A DNA stretch of 18,604 nucleotides from Lachnospiraceae bacterium. Its GTDB lineage: Bacteria; Bacillota; Clostridia; Lachnospirales; Lachnospiraceae. The notes below the pieces were generated by a model that ran no database searches, was not told where the DNA came from, and saw nothing but the letters and a program-made list of their open reading frames with translations. Below, piece by piece: positions 7,300 to 14,638 of the stretch (position 1 is its first letter; every line of letters begins with the position of its first letter). The translations under genes and the position numbers were made by a program. The stretch is from positions 1-18,604 of the forward strand of contig DOVG01000109.1 of assembly GCA_003520205.1 (NCBI GenBank), given 5' to 3'.

Positions 7300-7322
7300 A
7301 TTATCCTCCATTCAGCAAAACC

Positions 7323-7334
7323 GAGTATATGCTC
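7323..7334. promoter_or_regulatory. Imperfect dyad, possible operator of the TetR at 6715
   Basis: GAGTATATGCTC is a 12-bp near-palindrome with one mismatched pair, lying about 10 bp downstream of the -10 box in the leader of the TetR gene. The position suits repression, but the short imperfect arms make chance likely. Confidence 0.3.
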
Positions 7335-7343
7335 TGTTTTCAT

Positions 7344-7373
7344 ATTATATATATAACACCTGATTTTTGTCAA
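7344..7373 (-). promoter_or_regulatory. Promoter of the TetR-reductase unit
   Basis: On the minus strand TTGACA (7368-7373) and a perfect TATAAT (7344-7349) are 18 bp apart. The -35 box directly abuts the T-tract of the preceding terminator. Confidence 0.82.
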
Positions 7374-7378
7374 CAAAA

Positions 7379-7400
7379 AACCAAGGATTTCTCCTTGGTT
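7379..7400 (-). terminator. Rho-independent terminator after the MBL-fold gene
   Basis: A perfect 9-bp stem (AACCAAGGA/TCCTTGGTT) with a 4-nt loop is followed on the minus strand by a run of T. It lies 12 bp past the stop of the MBL-fold hydrolase and marks the end of the long gene run. Confidence 0.9.
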
Positions 7401-7412
7401 ATATTTTTAGAG

Positions 7413-8219
7413 CTATGAAACAATACTTTTCGGCGCTGTCGGATCAAATGGTTTTCTTAAACTGCTCTTTGCCGATTTATCAATATGTGCAAACGTTTTT
7501 TCATTAAGTCTGTGTATACCACTATGTCCAGTACAGACATATTCTACAGAAGATTTTTCTATAATGCTTTTCAGATTTCTTAATGATTTTTTATTTAATT
7601 CCGGATTCTGGGTAAAGAAATCAAAAAGACTATATCCACCTTCAGAATTAATAGCAAGACAGTCTCCACTGAAAAGTATCTTATCATCTACGATATAACA
7701 TACATGCCCAATCGTATGTCCCGGAACATCAATTACCTGAACCTTTATACCATCAAGGTCGAATATTTCTCCATCTGTTACTGTTCTGTATCCTTTTCTG
7801 AGTCGTACAGGATTCTTTAACGGAATTCCCGCTTTTATCATTCTGCAAACTGCACCACCAAAATAGTTTTCCTCACCTTTTCCTATATAAACCTTTGCAT
7901 TTGGAAAAATGTAATTCTTTGCAGATCTATCCACTCCTCCACAATGGTCAACATCCGAATGAGTCAAAAGAACATGTCCTATCTTTTTTCCATCAATATC
8001 AATCTTCTTAAACTCCTTATTAATTCCTTTAAAGTCTAAGTGTCCTGCATCAATAGCTATTGTTTTATTATTCTTTGTATAGAACCAGATGTTCACATCA
8101 TCCTCTCTTATACAACTTATTCCAGCCTCATACTTCCCGGTTTCCTGTGGATGGAGCATACGCTTTCCATACATTACATATCTTTTAAGATTATTATCAA
8201 AAAAATACATGAATTTCAT
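7413..8219 (-). CDS. Metallo-beta-lactamase-fold hydrolase
   Basis: 268-residue MBL-superfamily metallohydrolase. Metal-binding motifs are visible in order: LTHSDVDHCGG (His87, Asp89, Asp91, His92), PGHT (His168), SGDCL (Asp186) and TGHSG (His232). The second His of the classic HxHxDH motif is Asp here, a known variant that can alter the metal site. The substrate is unknown; lactonases, thioesterases and phosphodiesterases all share this fold. ATG at 8219 has AAGGAG 9 nt upstream. It is the last gene before the terminator at 7379-7400, and follows the AraC gene by 76 nt, a gap in which no convincing promoter is seen. Confidence 0.9.
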   Translation of the reverse strand: MKFMYFFDNNLKRYVMYGKRMLHPQETGKYEAGISCIREDDVNIWFYTKNNKTIAIDAGHLDFKGINKEFKKIDIDGKKIGHVLLTHSDVDHCGGVDRSAKNYIFPNAKVYIGKGEENYFGGAVCRMIKAGIPLKNPVRLRKGYRTVTDGEIFDLDGIKVQVIDVPGHTIGHVCYIVDDKILFSGDCLAINSEGGYSLFDFFTQNPELNKKSLRNLKSIIEKSSVEYVCTGHSGIHRLNEKTFAHIDKSAKSSLRKPFDPTAPKSIVS

Positions 8220-8295
8220 ATCTTGAATCTCCTTTTTTCTTAGTGATTCTATGATACAAAACCCATGTACATTTTACTTCTATAAATCTGCTTTT

Positions 8296-9000
8296 TTAAG
8301 ACAACTCTTTCATTACATCCATAGCACTTATCCCTGTCAGTTTCTGGCATACATCTGAAAAATGTGAGGATGAGCTGAATCCGGCATCCGTCACTGCCTC
8401 AGTAATCTTACATCCATTGCTTATCTTAGTCCAAGCATACTCAAATTGTCGCATAAGCATATAGTTTTTTAGAGGAATTCCTGTTTCATTCTTAAACAAA
8501 TGAGTCAAATAGCTTTCTGAATACCCATATTCTTTTGCAATATCAGATACCTTTTTATCAACACATTTAAAAGTATCTATTTCCTCCATCATTCGGAGAA
8601 TTCTGGGATCACATTCAGCTTTTTTCATAAAAACATCTTCACCGAAAAATAATGCCAGTATATTTATTATTTTATCAAAACTGGTTTCTTTCTCAGATGA
8701 AAGACTATCATCCTCACTTGAATAAAAACCATATTCATTGATATAGTGCTTTTTCAACTTATCTGCAAAATGTGATGTAGGATCAATAAACAAAAAATAC
8801 TTTACATCACCGTCAGGCGCTCTATGAACTATATTCTTATCTAATATAATCAGTCTACCTACAATAGTTTCATTACCAGCATTCATACTAAGTACACTAT
8901 TTCCCACAAAAAGATGCAGCATATTATGTTTATGTTCATTAGTCTGCTTATATGAAGGCTTAACTATAATAAACTCATTTCCGAAGTAAATACTACTCAT
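8296..9000 (-). CDS. AraC-family transcriptional regulator
   Basis: 234-residue regulator. The N-terminal part (about 1-110) looks like a cupin-type sensing domain (HKHNMLHLFVG). Residues 134-234 form the two-helix-turn-helix AraC DNA-binding domain (VSDIAKEYGYSESYLTHLFK and ITEAVTDAGFSSSSHFSDVCQK). The frame is open to GTG at 9009, but ATG at 9000 has AGGTGAG about 6 nt upstream, part of which is that GTG, so the ATG is chosen. It lies inside the long gene run, between an alpha/beta hydrolase and the MBL hydrolase. It is a candidate for the pathway-specific activator of that run. Its ligand and operator are not evident. Confidence 0.92.
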   Translation of the reverse strand: MSSIYFGNEFIIVKPSYKQTNEHKHNMLHLFVGNSVLSMNAGNETIVGRLIILDKNIVHRAPDGDVKYFLFIDPTSHFADKLKKHYINEYGFYSSEDDSLSSEKETSFDKIINILALFFGEDVFMKKAECDPRILRMMEEIDTFKCVDKKVSDIAKEYGYSESYLTHLFKNETGIPLKNYMLMRQFEYAWTKISNGCKITEAVTDAGFSSSSHFSDVCQKLTGISAMDVMKELS

Positions 9001-9021
9001 AGAACTCACCTAATTGTTTTT

Positions 9022-9780
9022 TTATATTTCTCCATTATATGCCTTTTCTATTAATCGTATTAATGCCCTGGGATTCTTATGGATCAGTTCTGCATGACCG
9101 ATATTTCTAAACATCTTATGACAGAAATGTATTCCATTCTTTTTCAGTTTATGCACCTTTCTGGCTGCTGCTCTTTCTGCTGATCCATGGAAGATATATG
9201 AATCTGTTTTATTAAAACTTTCAAATTTATAATTATAACCAATCTCCATTATGACGCTATTTCTTATTGATTCCATCTTTACATTTGTATATAGGGATTC
9301 TCTTATGGATTCTTTCGTTCTCCCCAGTAGAGTAACAAGTATTCCCTGATGTTTTGTAAGAACAGAATAAATAATAGATGAGTATGCCTTTATATAGAAC
9401 TTCTCAACTTTCTCTGATTTAAAAGTAGGCATAGGCATGATAGTATATCCATCAGCTATGAATGTATGAACCTTTATCCTTTCATCCATAAGTATTTCGT
9501 TACTTACCATACCTCCGAGAGATATCCCATACAGAATATCTAATTTGCCACCAAGCTTATCTACAATAAAATCAGCTGCTGACTGAGCCTCATCCATAAT
9601 CGAGTGAAATACCTTGTCAGGTTCATCATCATTAAACCCATCATACGCCTGAACAATTATATGATATTTCTTCTTCGCCTCATCAATAAATGGCATGAGA
9701 CCGGGATACCATTTTGCAAGATATCCACACTCAATCATAAGTGTTCTATCATTCTCTTTTCCAAATTCAAAGAACTTCAT
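9022..9780 (-). CDS. Alpha/beta-hydrolase-fold protein
   Basis: 252-residue hydrolase of the alpha/beta fold. The nucleophile elbow is GISLGG (Ser87), and the C-terminal IGHAEL supplies the catalytic His (His229). The usual acidic residue may be Glu202 in HGSAERAA, where Asp is more common. There is no signal peptide, so it is cytoplasmic. It may be an esterase, thioesterase or lactonase; the substrate cannot be read. The nearest strong SD (GGAGG, 9795-9799) is 14 nt from ATG 9780, unusually far. An in-frame stop just upstream excludes an earlier start, so initiation may be inefficient. It sits 22 nt downstream of the ICMT-like gene. Confidence 0.85.
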   Translation of the reverse strand: MKFFEFGKENDRTLMIECGYLAKWYPGLMPFIDEAKKKYHIIVQAYDGFNDDEPDKVFHSIMDEAQSAADFIVDKLGGKLDILYGISLGGMVSNEILMDERIKVHTFIADGYTIMPMPTFKSEKVEKFYIKAYSSIIYSVLTKHQGILVTLLGRTKESIRESLYTNVKMESIRNSVIMEIGYNYKFESFNKTDSYIFHGSAERAAARKVHKLKKNGIHFCHKMFRNIGHAELIHKNPRALIRLIEKAYNGEI

Positions 9781-9802
9781 ATCTGTCGCTCATACCTCCG
9801 CA

Positions 9803-10309
9803 TTAATTCTTTCTTGGAATCCAAGGAATACATCTGTTTACGTGTCTCTTATACTCTGCATATTCTTCGCCATACAAATCAAGAAGCCATTTTTCTTCAG
9901 TGTTTATCAAAGCTACTGTCATAATTACCCAATCTATGAATGGAAAAATAAGCAACCACGCATTATGCCACATAAGTATCCCACCTGATATAGCTATCCA
10001 GCAACCACTGTACATAGGATTTCTGACCCAGGAATATATACCTTTAGTTTGAAGTCTGTTCTCTGTTATAGACGCATCCATATCAGAACGAAGAGATCCT
10101 ATAAACCATACGACAAATCCGAATATAATCAGAAATGCTCCTACTATTCGAAATATCACAGTCCAAGGTTTATCCAGAATTCCGATTTTGAAAACATACC
10201 CAAATAATACAATTCCGATGATATTCAAAACTATCATTCCATAAACAATAAATGGTCCAACACCGAACATCGGAAGTTTCTGTCCTTCTTTAACATAGTT
10301 CTTAAGCAT
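9803..10309 (-). CDS. Isoprenylcysteine carboxyl methyltransferase-like membrane enzyme
   Basis: 168-residue integral membrane methyltransferase of the ICMT/PEMT type. Hydrophobic segments lie at about residues 16-42, 52-72 and 101-135. The SAM-binding signature is clear: LQTKGIYSWVRNPMYSG at 86-102, then EEKWLLDLYGEEYAEYKRHVNRCIPW at 138-163. Bacterial members methylate small or lipid-like substrates, including thiols, carboxylates and phospholipid head groups. The true acceptor here is unknown, and prenylcysteine is unlikely in bacteria. AAAGG lies about 10 nt upstream of the ATG, within the 15-nt gap after the LCM-type methyltransferase, so the two are co-transcribed. Confidence 0.9.
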   Translation of the reverse strand: MLKNYVKEGQKLPMFGVGPFIVYGMIVLNIIGIVLFGYVFKIGILDKPWTVIFRIVGAFLIIFGFVVWFIGSLRSDMDASITENRLQTKGIYSWVRNPMYSGCWIAISGGILMWHNAWLLIFPFIDWVIMTVALINTEEKWLLDLYGEEYAEYKRHVNRCIPWIPRKN

Positions 10310-10324
10310 TTTTCTTTTACCTTT

Positions 10325-11173
10325 TTAAAACTGTATTTTTACAATAAGCATTTTTACAAAACTATCGCAGAACCTAATCATCAACTTATGAATTCCACTT
10401 ACATAATTATAAATATCTCTGTATCCTCTCATATAGCTTTTTGATGTAATACTTTTAAAATCATTGCTCCAATTGAGTAACTCTTTTTCATTTTCAATAG
10501 AAAAGAATGCCTGGACATCTTTTATTCCTGCTTCTTTCAGCCATGTTTTTGTCATCATTTTTGCGCCTCTTTTATTACAGGAATCAAAAACCAATATTCC
10601 ACCAGGAAATCTTTTTGCTACCTCACAGAATAATTTCTTAACATCTTCTGTTCTGAAATAATAGAACACACCTGTTGCAAAAAATATAACTCCGTTATCA
10701 GAATCGATTTCATCCATCCATTTGAAGTCATTTAGATTATAGGCCAGATTCTTTTCTCTATCCCTCTCCTTAAGAATATCATTACGAATCGCAATAACAT
10801 CTGGCATATCAATATTATAACCATAACAGGTTCCATTATCACACTTGTGAAAGGTATCATCAAGTCCACACCCGAGATTTACAACAGCCGCCTTAGGATG
10901 GTCAATAAGAAAATCCTTCACTTCACAACTTATATCATATTGACGTTGCGCAACCTCCAGAGCACCGAAGAGGCCAGCTGTAGTCTCCATTTTCTTACCT
11001 TTTTCCTCGAAATCATAATCAAGCATACTGCATAGTCTTTCTGCCTCCGAATCTTTAAAAAGATTTGGAAATTTCTCGGAGCATACCTTTCTGCCATACA
11101 AAGGTATTATCAATGTCTCCTGTACTGTATTTTTTTCAATATGGTATTTTTTCACTTTTATCCCTTTTCCCAT
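10325..11173 (-). CDS. LCM/TcmP-type class I SAM O-methyltransferase
   Basis: 282-residue methyltransferase resembling the leucine carboxyl methyltransferase family, which in bacteria includes TcmP-like polyketide O-methyltransferases. The family-typical opening VQETLIIPLYGRKVCSE is present. SAM motif I is VVNLGCGLDDTF (97-108), and YNIDMPDVIAIR (119-130) carries the ribose-binding Asp122. GVIFFATGVFYYF follows as motif IV. ATG at 11173 has no SD. GTG at 11155 has AAAGGG 6-7 nt upstream and may be the true start (276 residues, losing nothing conserved). A carboxyl or hydroxyl acceptor is likely. It precedes the ICMT-like gene with a 15-nt gap. Confidence 0.88.
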   Translation of the reverse strand: MGKGIKVKKYHIEKNTVQETLIIPLYGRKVCSEKFPNLFKDSEAERLCSMLDYDFEEKGKKMETTAGLFGALEVAQRQYDISCEVKDFLIDHPKAAVVNLGCGLDDTFHKCDNGTCYGYNIDMPDVIAIRNDILKERDREKNLAYNLNDFKWMDEIDSDNGVIFFATGVFYYFRTEDVKKLFCEVAKRFPGGILVFDSCNKRGAKMMTKTWLKEAGIKDVQAFFSIENEKELLNWSNDFKSITSKSYMRGYRDIYNYVSGIHKLMIRFCDSFVKMLIVKIQF

Positions 11174-11197
11174 TGTTTTTTTATATATCTATGAATA

Positions 11198-11225
11198 ATT
11201 ATACCTCACGAATAAGGTCATACAT
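11198..11225 (-). repeat. 22-bp direct repeat, copy 2, with adjacent TATAAT
   Basis: Positions 11204-11225 match 14504-14525 in 21 of 22 bases, in the same orientation and exactly 3300 bp apart. On the minus strand the unit runs from ATGTATGA to CGTGAGG. In this copy it is followed by TATAAT (11198-11203), which could be a -10 box although no good -35 is seen. A few tens of bases upstream, a MKKL-stop micro-ORF (11239-11253) echoes the start of the small ORF next to copy 1. The 116-nt gap holding it has no other feature. Confidence 0.6.
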
Positions 11226-11289
11226 ATGGAATCGTTCATCACAATTTCTTCATTTTTTCTAAAATAACCTATCCATTCATACAACCTGC

Positions 11290-11901
11290 TTACAGCAAAA
11301 AACTCATTCCGAGAAACATAATTGCATTTGCTATATTTCCCTTAGCTGGAGCTTTGGTTGGCGCCAATATGAGAAATATAGGAAATGTATTAAAGACCGC
11401 TGCCCATCTTGGAAGATCAGTCTTTCCGGTAATAACTAACACAAAGAACACTATCGCAAATACGAGTAAACCCACATAAGCAATTGCTGTAATCACGGTT
11501 TTCTTAAAGAATTCCATAATCGCCAATAGCGCCTCATCCGTTCTTCCAAACCTTATAAAAAACCACTCTACCGCGCCACAGAAGCCATGATGTGTAACAA
11601 TAAGAACTATGAAAAATAACGATGCTATAAAGCAAACATTACCTGTCATTTTTGAATACTGGGCTATCCACATGGAAATACTCAGATATCCTGGAGCAGC
11701 TGCAAAGAGAGCAAAAATGCCGACTAAAGTTGCCAGTTCTATTTGTCTTAAGGGCATTTCCGAAAAAACACGTCTCATTTTCTCAGGATCCTTTGAATCC
11801 GAAAAATCAAACCTTCCGCTCTTTGAATAAGCCAACATACAATCAGTAACACCACATACTATATGTCCTATACAAGCAATTATCATAAAAACTTTTAACA
11901 C
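11290..11901 (-). CDS. DUF6796-like membrane protein, copy 1
   Basis: 203-residue polytopic membrane protein with about six hydrophobic stretches (residues 3-24, 55-80, 87-105, 134-158, 166-183, 189-203). Conserved points shared with the protein at 15291 are a TDC/GDC tripeptide in TM1 (Thr19-Cys21), FSEMPLR (47-52), a His before the fourth segment (His104/105), and GKTDLPRW (159-166). The pattern recalls the uncharacterised Pfam family DUF6796, but that name is from memory. It starts 9 nt after the stop of the fusion gene, whose final bases serve as its leader. The function is unknown; polar and His residues inside membranes would suit either an enzyme or a carrier. Confidence 0.8.
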   Translation of the reverse strand: MLKVFMIIACIGHIVCGVTDCMLAYSKSGRFDFSDSKDPEKMRRVFSEMPLRQIELATLVGIFALFAAAPGYLSISMWIAQYSKMTGNVCFIASLFFIVLIVTHHGFCGAVEWFFIRFGRTDEALLAIMEFFKKTVITAIAYVGLLVFAIVFFVLVITGKTDLPRWAAVFNTFPIFLILAPTKAPAKGNIANAIMFLGMSFLL

Positions 11902-11910
11902 TATTTATCC

Positions 11911-13641
11911 TCATTTCTTTCCAACCAAGAGACTGGAACCGGATAGTCCCATCCAAGTTGCTTCAACTTTTGACATAAATAAACCATCATCAGTGTGAAT
12001 AAGTCTTACTTCTTCGTAACCTTCGTTCTTTAACTCGTCAACAAATGCTTCCATATCACCATATCTGCTTCTGGACATAATATCGTGTATTGCAAATGTT
12101 CCACCCTTCTTAAGTACTCGAAGTGTTTCACGAAGCAGGTCCTGCTTATCTTTGCCCGTTATATTATGATATACATAGTTGCTTGTAACCGCATCAAATG
12201 ATTCATCATCATAATCCAAATGAACTGCATCTCCATTTTTAAATGATGCATTATGAACTCCTTCTGCTTCTGAATTATCTTCGCAAAGCTTTCGGGATAA
12301 GGAAGCATACTCTTTTCCCCAACGGTCAATTCCAACCATCTTTGCACCTACATTTCTTTTAGCACATGCTATCGTAAGCGCACCACTTCCGCATCCAACA
12401 TCAAGTCCCGTTCCACCATCAGGAATCTTTACATACTTAGCTACACCATCTATTATCTGCTTTGACATCTTACGCTTACCATCATATGAGAACTGCTTAT
12501 ACAGAAGTAAACACCATAAGGCACAAGCTCCACAAAAAACGGTTCCGATGCCAAATATAGACTTTGTTCCTACCTTTACAATCTTAGAAGATTTCTTTGT
12601 AAATAAGTCTGACAATGTATAGCCTAAGAGCAAGGCTCCTGTTCCAGCCATAAGGCCATCAACCATCCCTTTAGGAACCCAGTTTTTATAATCCGGTCTC
12701 TTTCTTGTTATTCCCATAACTTTTGTACCCGCATGTATATCTCTGACCAGATCTACCATCATATCCCAGCCTTCTTTTGCTTCTTTGACAAGCGGAAATA
12801 CCGGATAACAATGGAACATGCCCTCTCCAACAATCATTTCATAATCCACATCATACTTTTTCATTGCCGCTTCAAAGGAAGGCGCACATCCGTAGAGCGT
12901 TTCGTCAGAGCCATAAATAAATGTTACCGGCGGGCATCCAGTAAAATCACCCTTCTGCAACCATATCATATATTCCGGAACTGTATCATCACCATGACGC
13001 ATTATATCTACAGCAGTCTTCATATACTCTGCCGGAATTGCCACATCCTTTTCGTCCAGCTCAAGCATTCTCTGCCACTCTTCCTCTGTATCAACACATG
13101 TACCGGGAGAGATAGCTATTATATGTCCGGGAACCGGAGTATCATCATGACCATCATTGATATATGGAACAATTCCAAGTGCTAAGTTACCACCCGAAGA
13201 AGTACCAAGAACCGAAATATTCTCAGCTTCATAATCTTTAAGCATTTCTTTATAGGTTTCATGAATCATTCCATACGCTTTTGTTAACGGATAATCAGTA
13301 CAAAGCGGGTAATATGGAACAAAAACATCAACACCCGTTTCCTTCGCAAACTTAAGAGCCTTCTTAACAGCATCCGGTCTTGGTGCCATTACCATACCGC
13401 CACCAATAATAAAAAGATTTGCATTTGCTACTTTGATTTTATGAATCATTTTAATAACAGTAAATCCATCAACCTGAATCTGACTAATCTCAAAATCGTC
13501 ATCACTAAGCTTATGTATATAATTCTTAGCATTATCCTTCTTCTTTTGCTCTATTATTTCTTCAGCACTTTTTCCAGCCCACTCATTCTTCAAGCCAACA
13601 ACCTTTACCGCCTTCTTTAAAACCTCATATTTAACACTCAT
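11911..13641 (-). CDS. Esterase-2TM-SAM methyltransferase fusion protein
   Basis: 576-residue two-enzyme fusion. Residues 1-310 form an alpha/beta hydrolase of the hormone-sensitive-lipase/esterase type: IIGGGMV (78-84, in place of HGGG), nucleophile elbow GTSSGG with Ser148, Asp246 in YGSDETLYG, and His277 in MFHCYP. Two hydrophobic segments follow (about 327-345 and 361-382). Residues 385-576 form a class I methyltransferase with SAM motif GLDVGCGSG (412-420), GIDRWGKEY after beta-2, and FDAVTSNYVYHN. The 2TM-methyltransferase part resembles proteins that occur alone elsewhere, so this is a genuine domain fusion in one uninterrupted frame. It suggests hydrolysis and methylation of one membrane-proximal substrate. 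AAGGAG precedes the ATG at 13641. Confidence 0.9.
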   Translation of the reverse strand: MSVKYEVLKKAVKVVGLKNEWAGKSAEEIIEQKKKDNAKNYIHKLSDDDFEISQIQVDGFTVIKMIHKIKVANANLFIIGGGMVMAPRPDAVKKALKFAKETGVDVFVPYYPLCTDYPLTKAYGMIHETYKEMLKDYEAENISVLGTSSGGNLALGIVPYINDGHDDTPVPGHIIAISPGTCVDTEEEWQRMLELDEKDVAIPAEYMKTAVDIMRHGDDTVPEYMIWLQKGDFTGCPPVTFIYGSDETLYGCAPSFEAAMKKYDVDYEMIVGEGMFHCYPVFPLVKEAKEGWDMMVDLVRDIHAGTKVMGITRKRPDYKNWVPKGMVDGLMAGTGALLLGYTLSDLFTKKSSKIVKVGTKSIFGIGTVFCGACALWCLLLYKQFSYDGKRKMSKQIIDGVAKYVKIPDGGTGLDVGCGSGALTIACAKRNVGAKMVGIDRWGKEYASLSRKLCEDNSEAEGVHNASFKNGDAVHLDYDDESFDAVTSNYVYHNITGKDKQDLLRETLRVLKKGGTFAIHDIMSRSRYGDMEAFVDELKNEGYEEVRLIHTDDGLFMSKVEATWMGLSGSSLLVGKK

Positions 13642-13668
13642 ACATCTTCTCCTTCTCTATTTATTTAT

Positions 13669-13687
13669 GTAGCATAATAACTGCTAC
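13669..13687. promoter_or_regulatory. Inverted repeat upstream of the esterase-methyltransferase gene
   Basis: GTAGCA and TGCTAC arms (13669-13674, 13682-13687) form a perfect 6-bp dyad around a 7-nt AT-rich centre. It lies in the 74-nt gap between the ZIP gene and the fusion gene. No T-run follows on the minus strand, so it is unlikely to be a terminator; an operator or mRNA hairpin is possible. Confidence 0.35.
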
Positions 13688-13715
13688 CGCAAGTCCTGAT
13701 TTCCTAATTAATAGA

Positions 13716-14498
13716 TTATCCAAGCGCCACATCCAGCGCCATCATTAGTGAAAATCCCACCGCAAACATTACAACACCAATATTTGAATGTTCGCCTTCT
13801 GACATTTCCGGTATAAGTTCTTCTACTACTACATATAGCATTGCTCCTGCAGCGAAGCTGAGGAGATATGGCATGGCAGGTACTATAAAACCTACTGCAA
13901 GTATTGTCAGAAAACCGAACAGTGGTTCAACAGCCCCGGATAACACTCCATATATAAACGCTTTTTTCTTGCTTCTGCCCTCTGCAGCAAGTGGCATTGA
14001 AATAATAGCACCTTCCGGGAAATTTTGAATTGCAATACCCAGTGAAAGAGCCAGTGCAGCTCCAGCTGATATACTCTCATTTCCTGATTTAAAAGCAGCA
14101 TAAACCACTCCTACTGCCATTCCTTCCGGAATATTGTGAAGAGTTACTGCAAGAACCATCATAGTCATTCTTGCCAGCTTGCTTCTTGGTCCCTCCGCCT
14201 TATCGGTATTCATATGAAGATGTGGTATTACCGAATCAAGAAAAAGAAGGAATAATATTCCTGCCCAAAATCCAAAAAACGCAGGAACAAAAGCAAGCCG
14301 CCCCATAGCCTGCGTCTGATCCATAGCCGGAACTAACAGACTCCAAATTGACGCGGCCACCATAACACCGGACGCAAAGCCTGTGAGCGAGCGTTCCACT
14401 TGCCTGCTCATTTTGCTTTTCATTAGGAAAACACATGCAGACCCCAATGCTGTTCCCATAAAAGGTACTATTAAGCCTATAAATATACTTTTATTCAT
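13716..14498 (-). CDS. ZIP-family divalent metal transporter
   Basis: 260-residue ZIP transporter of the bacterial GufA/ZupT-like type, with about eight membrane helices. The binuclear metal-site motifs are intact: HNIPEGMAVG in TM4 (His121, Glu125) and NFPEGAIIS in TM5 (Asn159, Glu162), plus Glu191 (GAVEPLFG) and EELIPE near 226-231. It most likely imports Zn2+, possibly Fe2+ or Mn2+. It lies inside the methyltransferase/hydrolase run and could supply metal to the metallohydrolases, though this is inference. The SD GAGG 5 nt before the ATG lies in copy 1 of the 22-bp repeat. Flow-through from upstream genes is interrupted by a 140-nt gap. Confidence 0.94.
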   Translation of the reverse strand: MNKSIFIGLIVPFMGTALGSACVFLMKSKMSRQVERSLTGFASGVMVAASIWSLLVPAMDQTQAMGRLAFVPAFFGFWAGILFLLFLDSVIPHLHMNTDKAEGPRSKLARMTMMVLAVTLHNIPEGMAVGVVYAAFKSGNESISAGAALALSLGIAIQNFPEGAIISMPLAAEGRSKKKAFIYGVLSGAVEPLFGFLTILAVGFIVPAMPYLLSFAAGAMLYVVVEELIPEMSEGEHSNIGVVMFAVGFSLMMALDVALG

Positions 14499-14503
14499 TT
14501 ATT

Positions 14504-14525
14504 CCTCACGAATAAGATCATACAT
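14504..14525 (-). repeat. 22-bp direct repeat, copy 1 (includes the ZIP ribosome binding site)
   Basis: Matches 11204-11225 in 21 of 22 bases. On the minus strand its terminal CGTGAGG is the Shine-Dalgarno sequence of the ZIP gene, and its ATG opens a short frame ending in TAA that overlaps the ZIP start codon (TAAATG). The repeat may be a shared leader element, a recombination scar or a gene remnant. Confidence 0.6.
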
Positions 14526-14586
14526 CAGCAACCTGACGAGATATATTCTCGACTTCTTTTGAAGTCAATCCTTGTAGTTTCTTCAT
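14518..14586 (-). CDS. Small ORF of 22 codons upstream of the ZIP gene
   Basis: A 22-residue ORF (MKKLQGLTSKEVENISRQ and four more residues) with a strong SD, GAGGTG 7 nt before the ATG. This is a better site than that of many full genes here. It lies in the 140-nt gap before the ZIP gene, and its stop overlaps the 22-bp repeat. The KLQGLTSKEVE opening resembles the extreme N-terminus of P-type cation ATPases (from memory), so it may be the remnant of a deleted transporter gene. It could instead be a leader peptide coupling translation to the metal transporter, or a real small peptide. It is included with low confidence because nothing else explains this gap. Confidence 0.35.
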   Translation of the reverse strand: MKKLQGLTSKEVENISRQVADV

Positions 14587-14638
14587 TCTTTTTCACCTCT
14601 TCGTCATTCTAATGAAAAGACACAGTAGAAAATTTCTT

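Noticed and set aside
8220..8295. Internal promoter before the MBL-fold gene
   Set aside because: TAGAAT- and TATCAT-like boxes exist but no -35 partner at 16-18 bp; not distinguishable from AT-rich background.
9767..9793. Eight-codon ORF (MSDRYEVL) just before the alpha/beta hydrolase
   Set aside because: Only one nucleotide separates its ATG from GGAGG, too close for efficient initiation, and it runs out of frame into the hydrolase start. Kept only as a note on the long SD spacing.
12733..13185. Plus-strand ORF of 150 codons
   Set aside because: Antisense to the esterase domain of the fusion gene; composition (His, Ile, Cys rich) is typical of a shadow frame.
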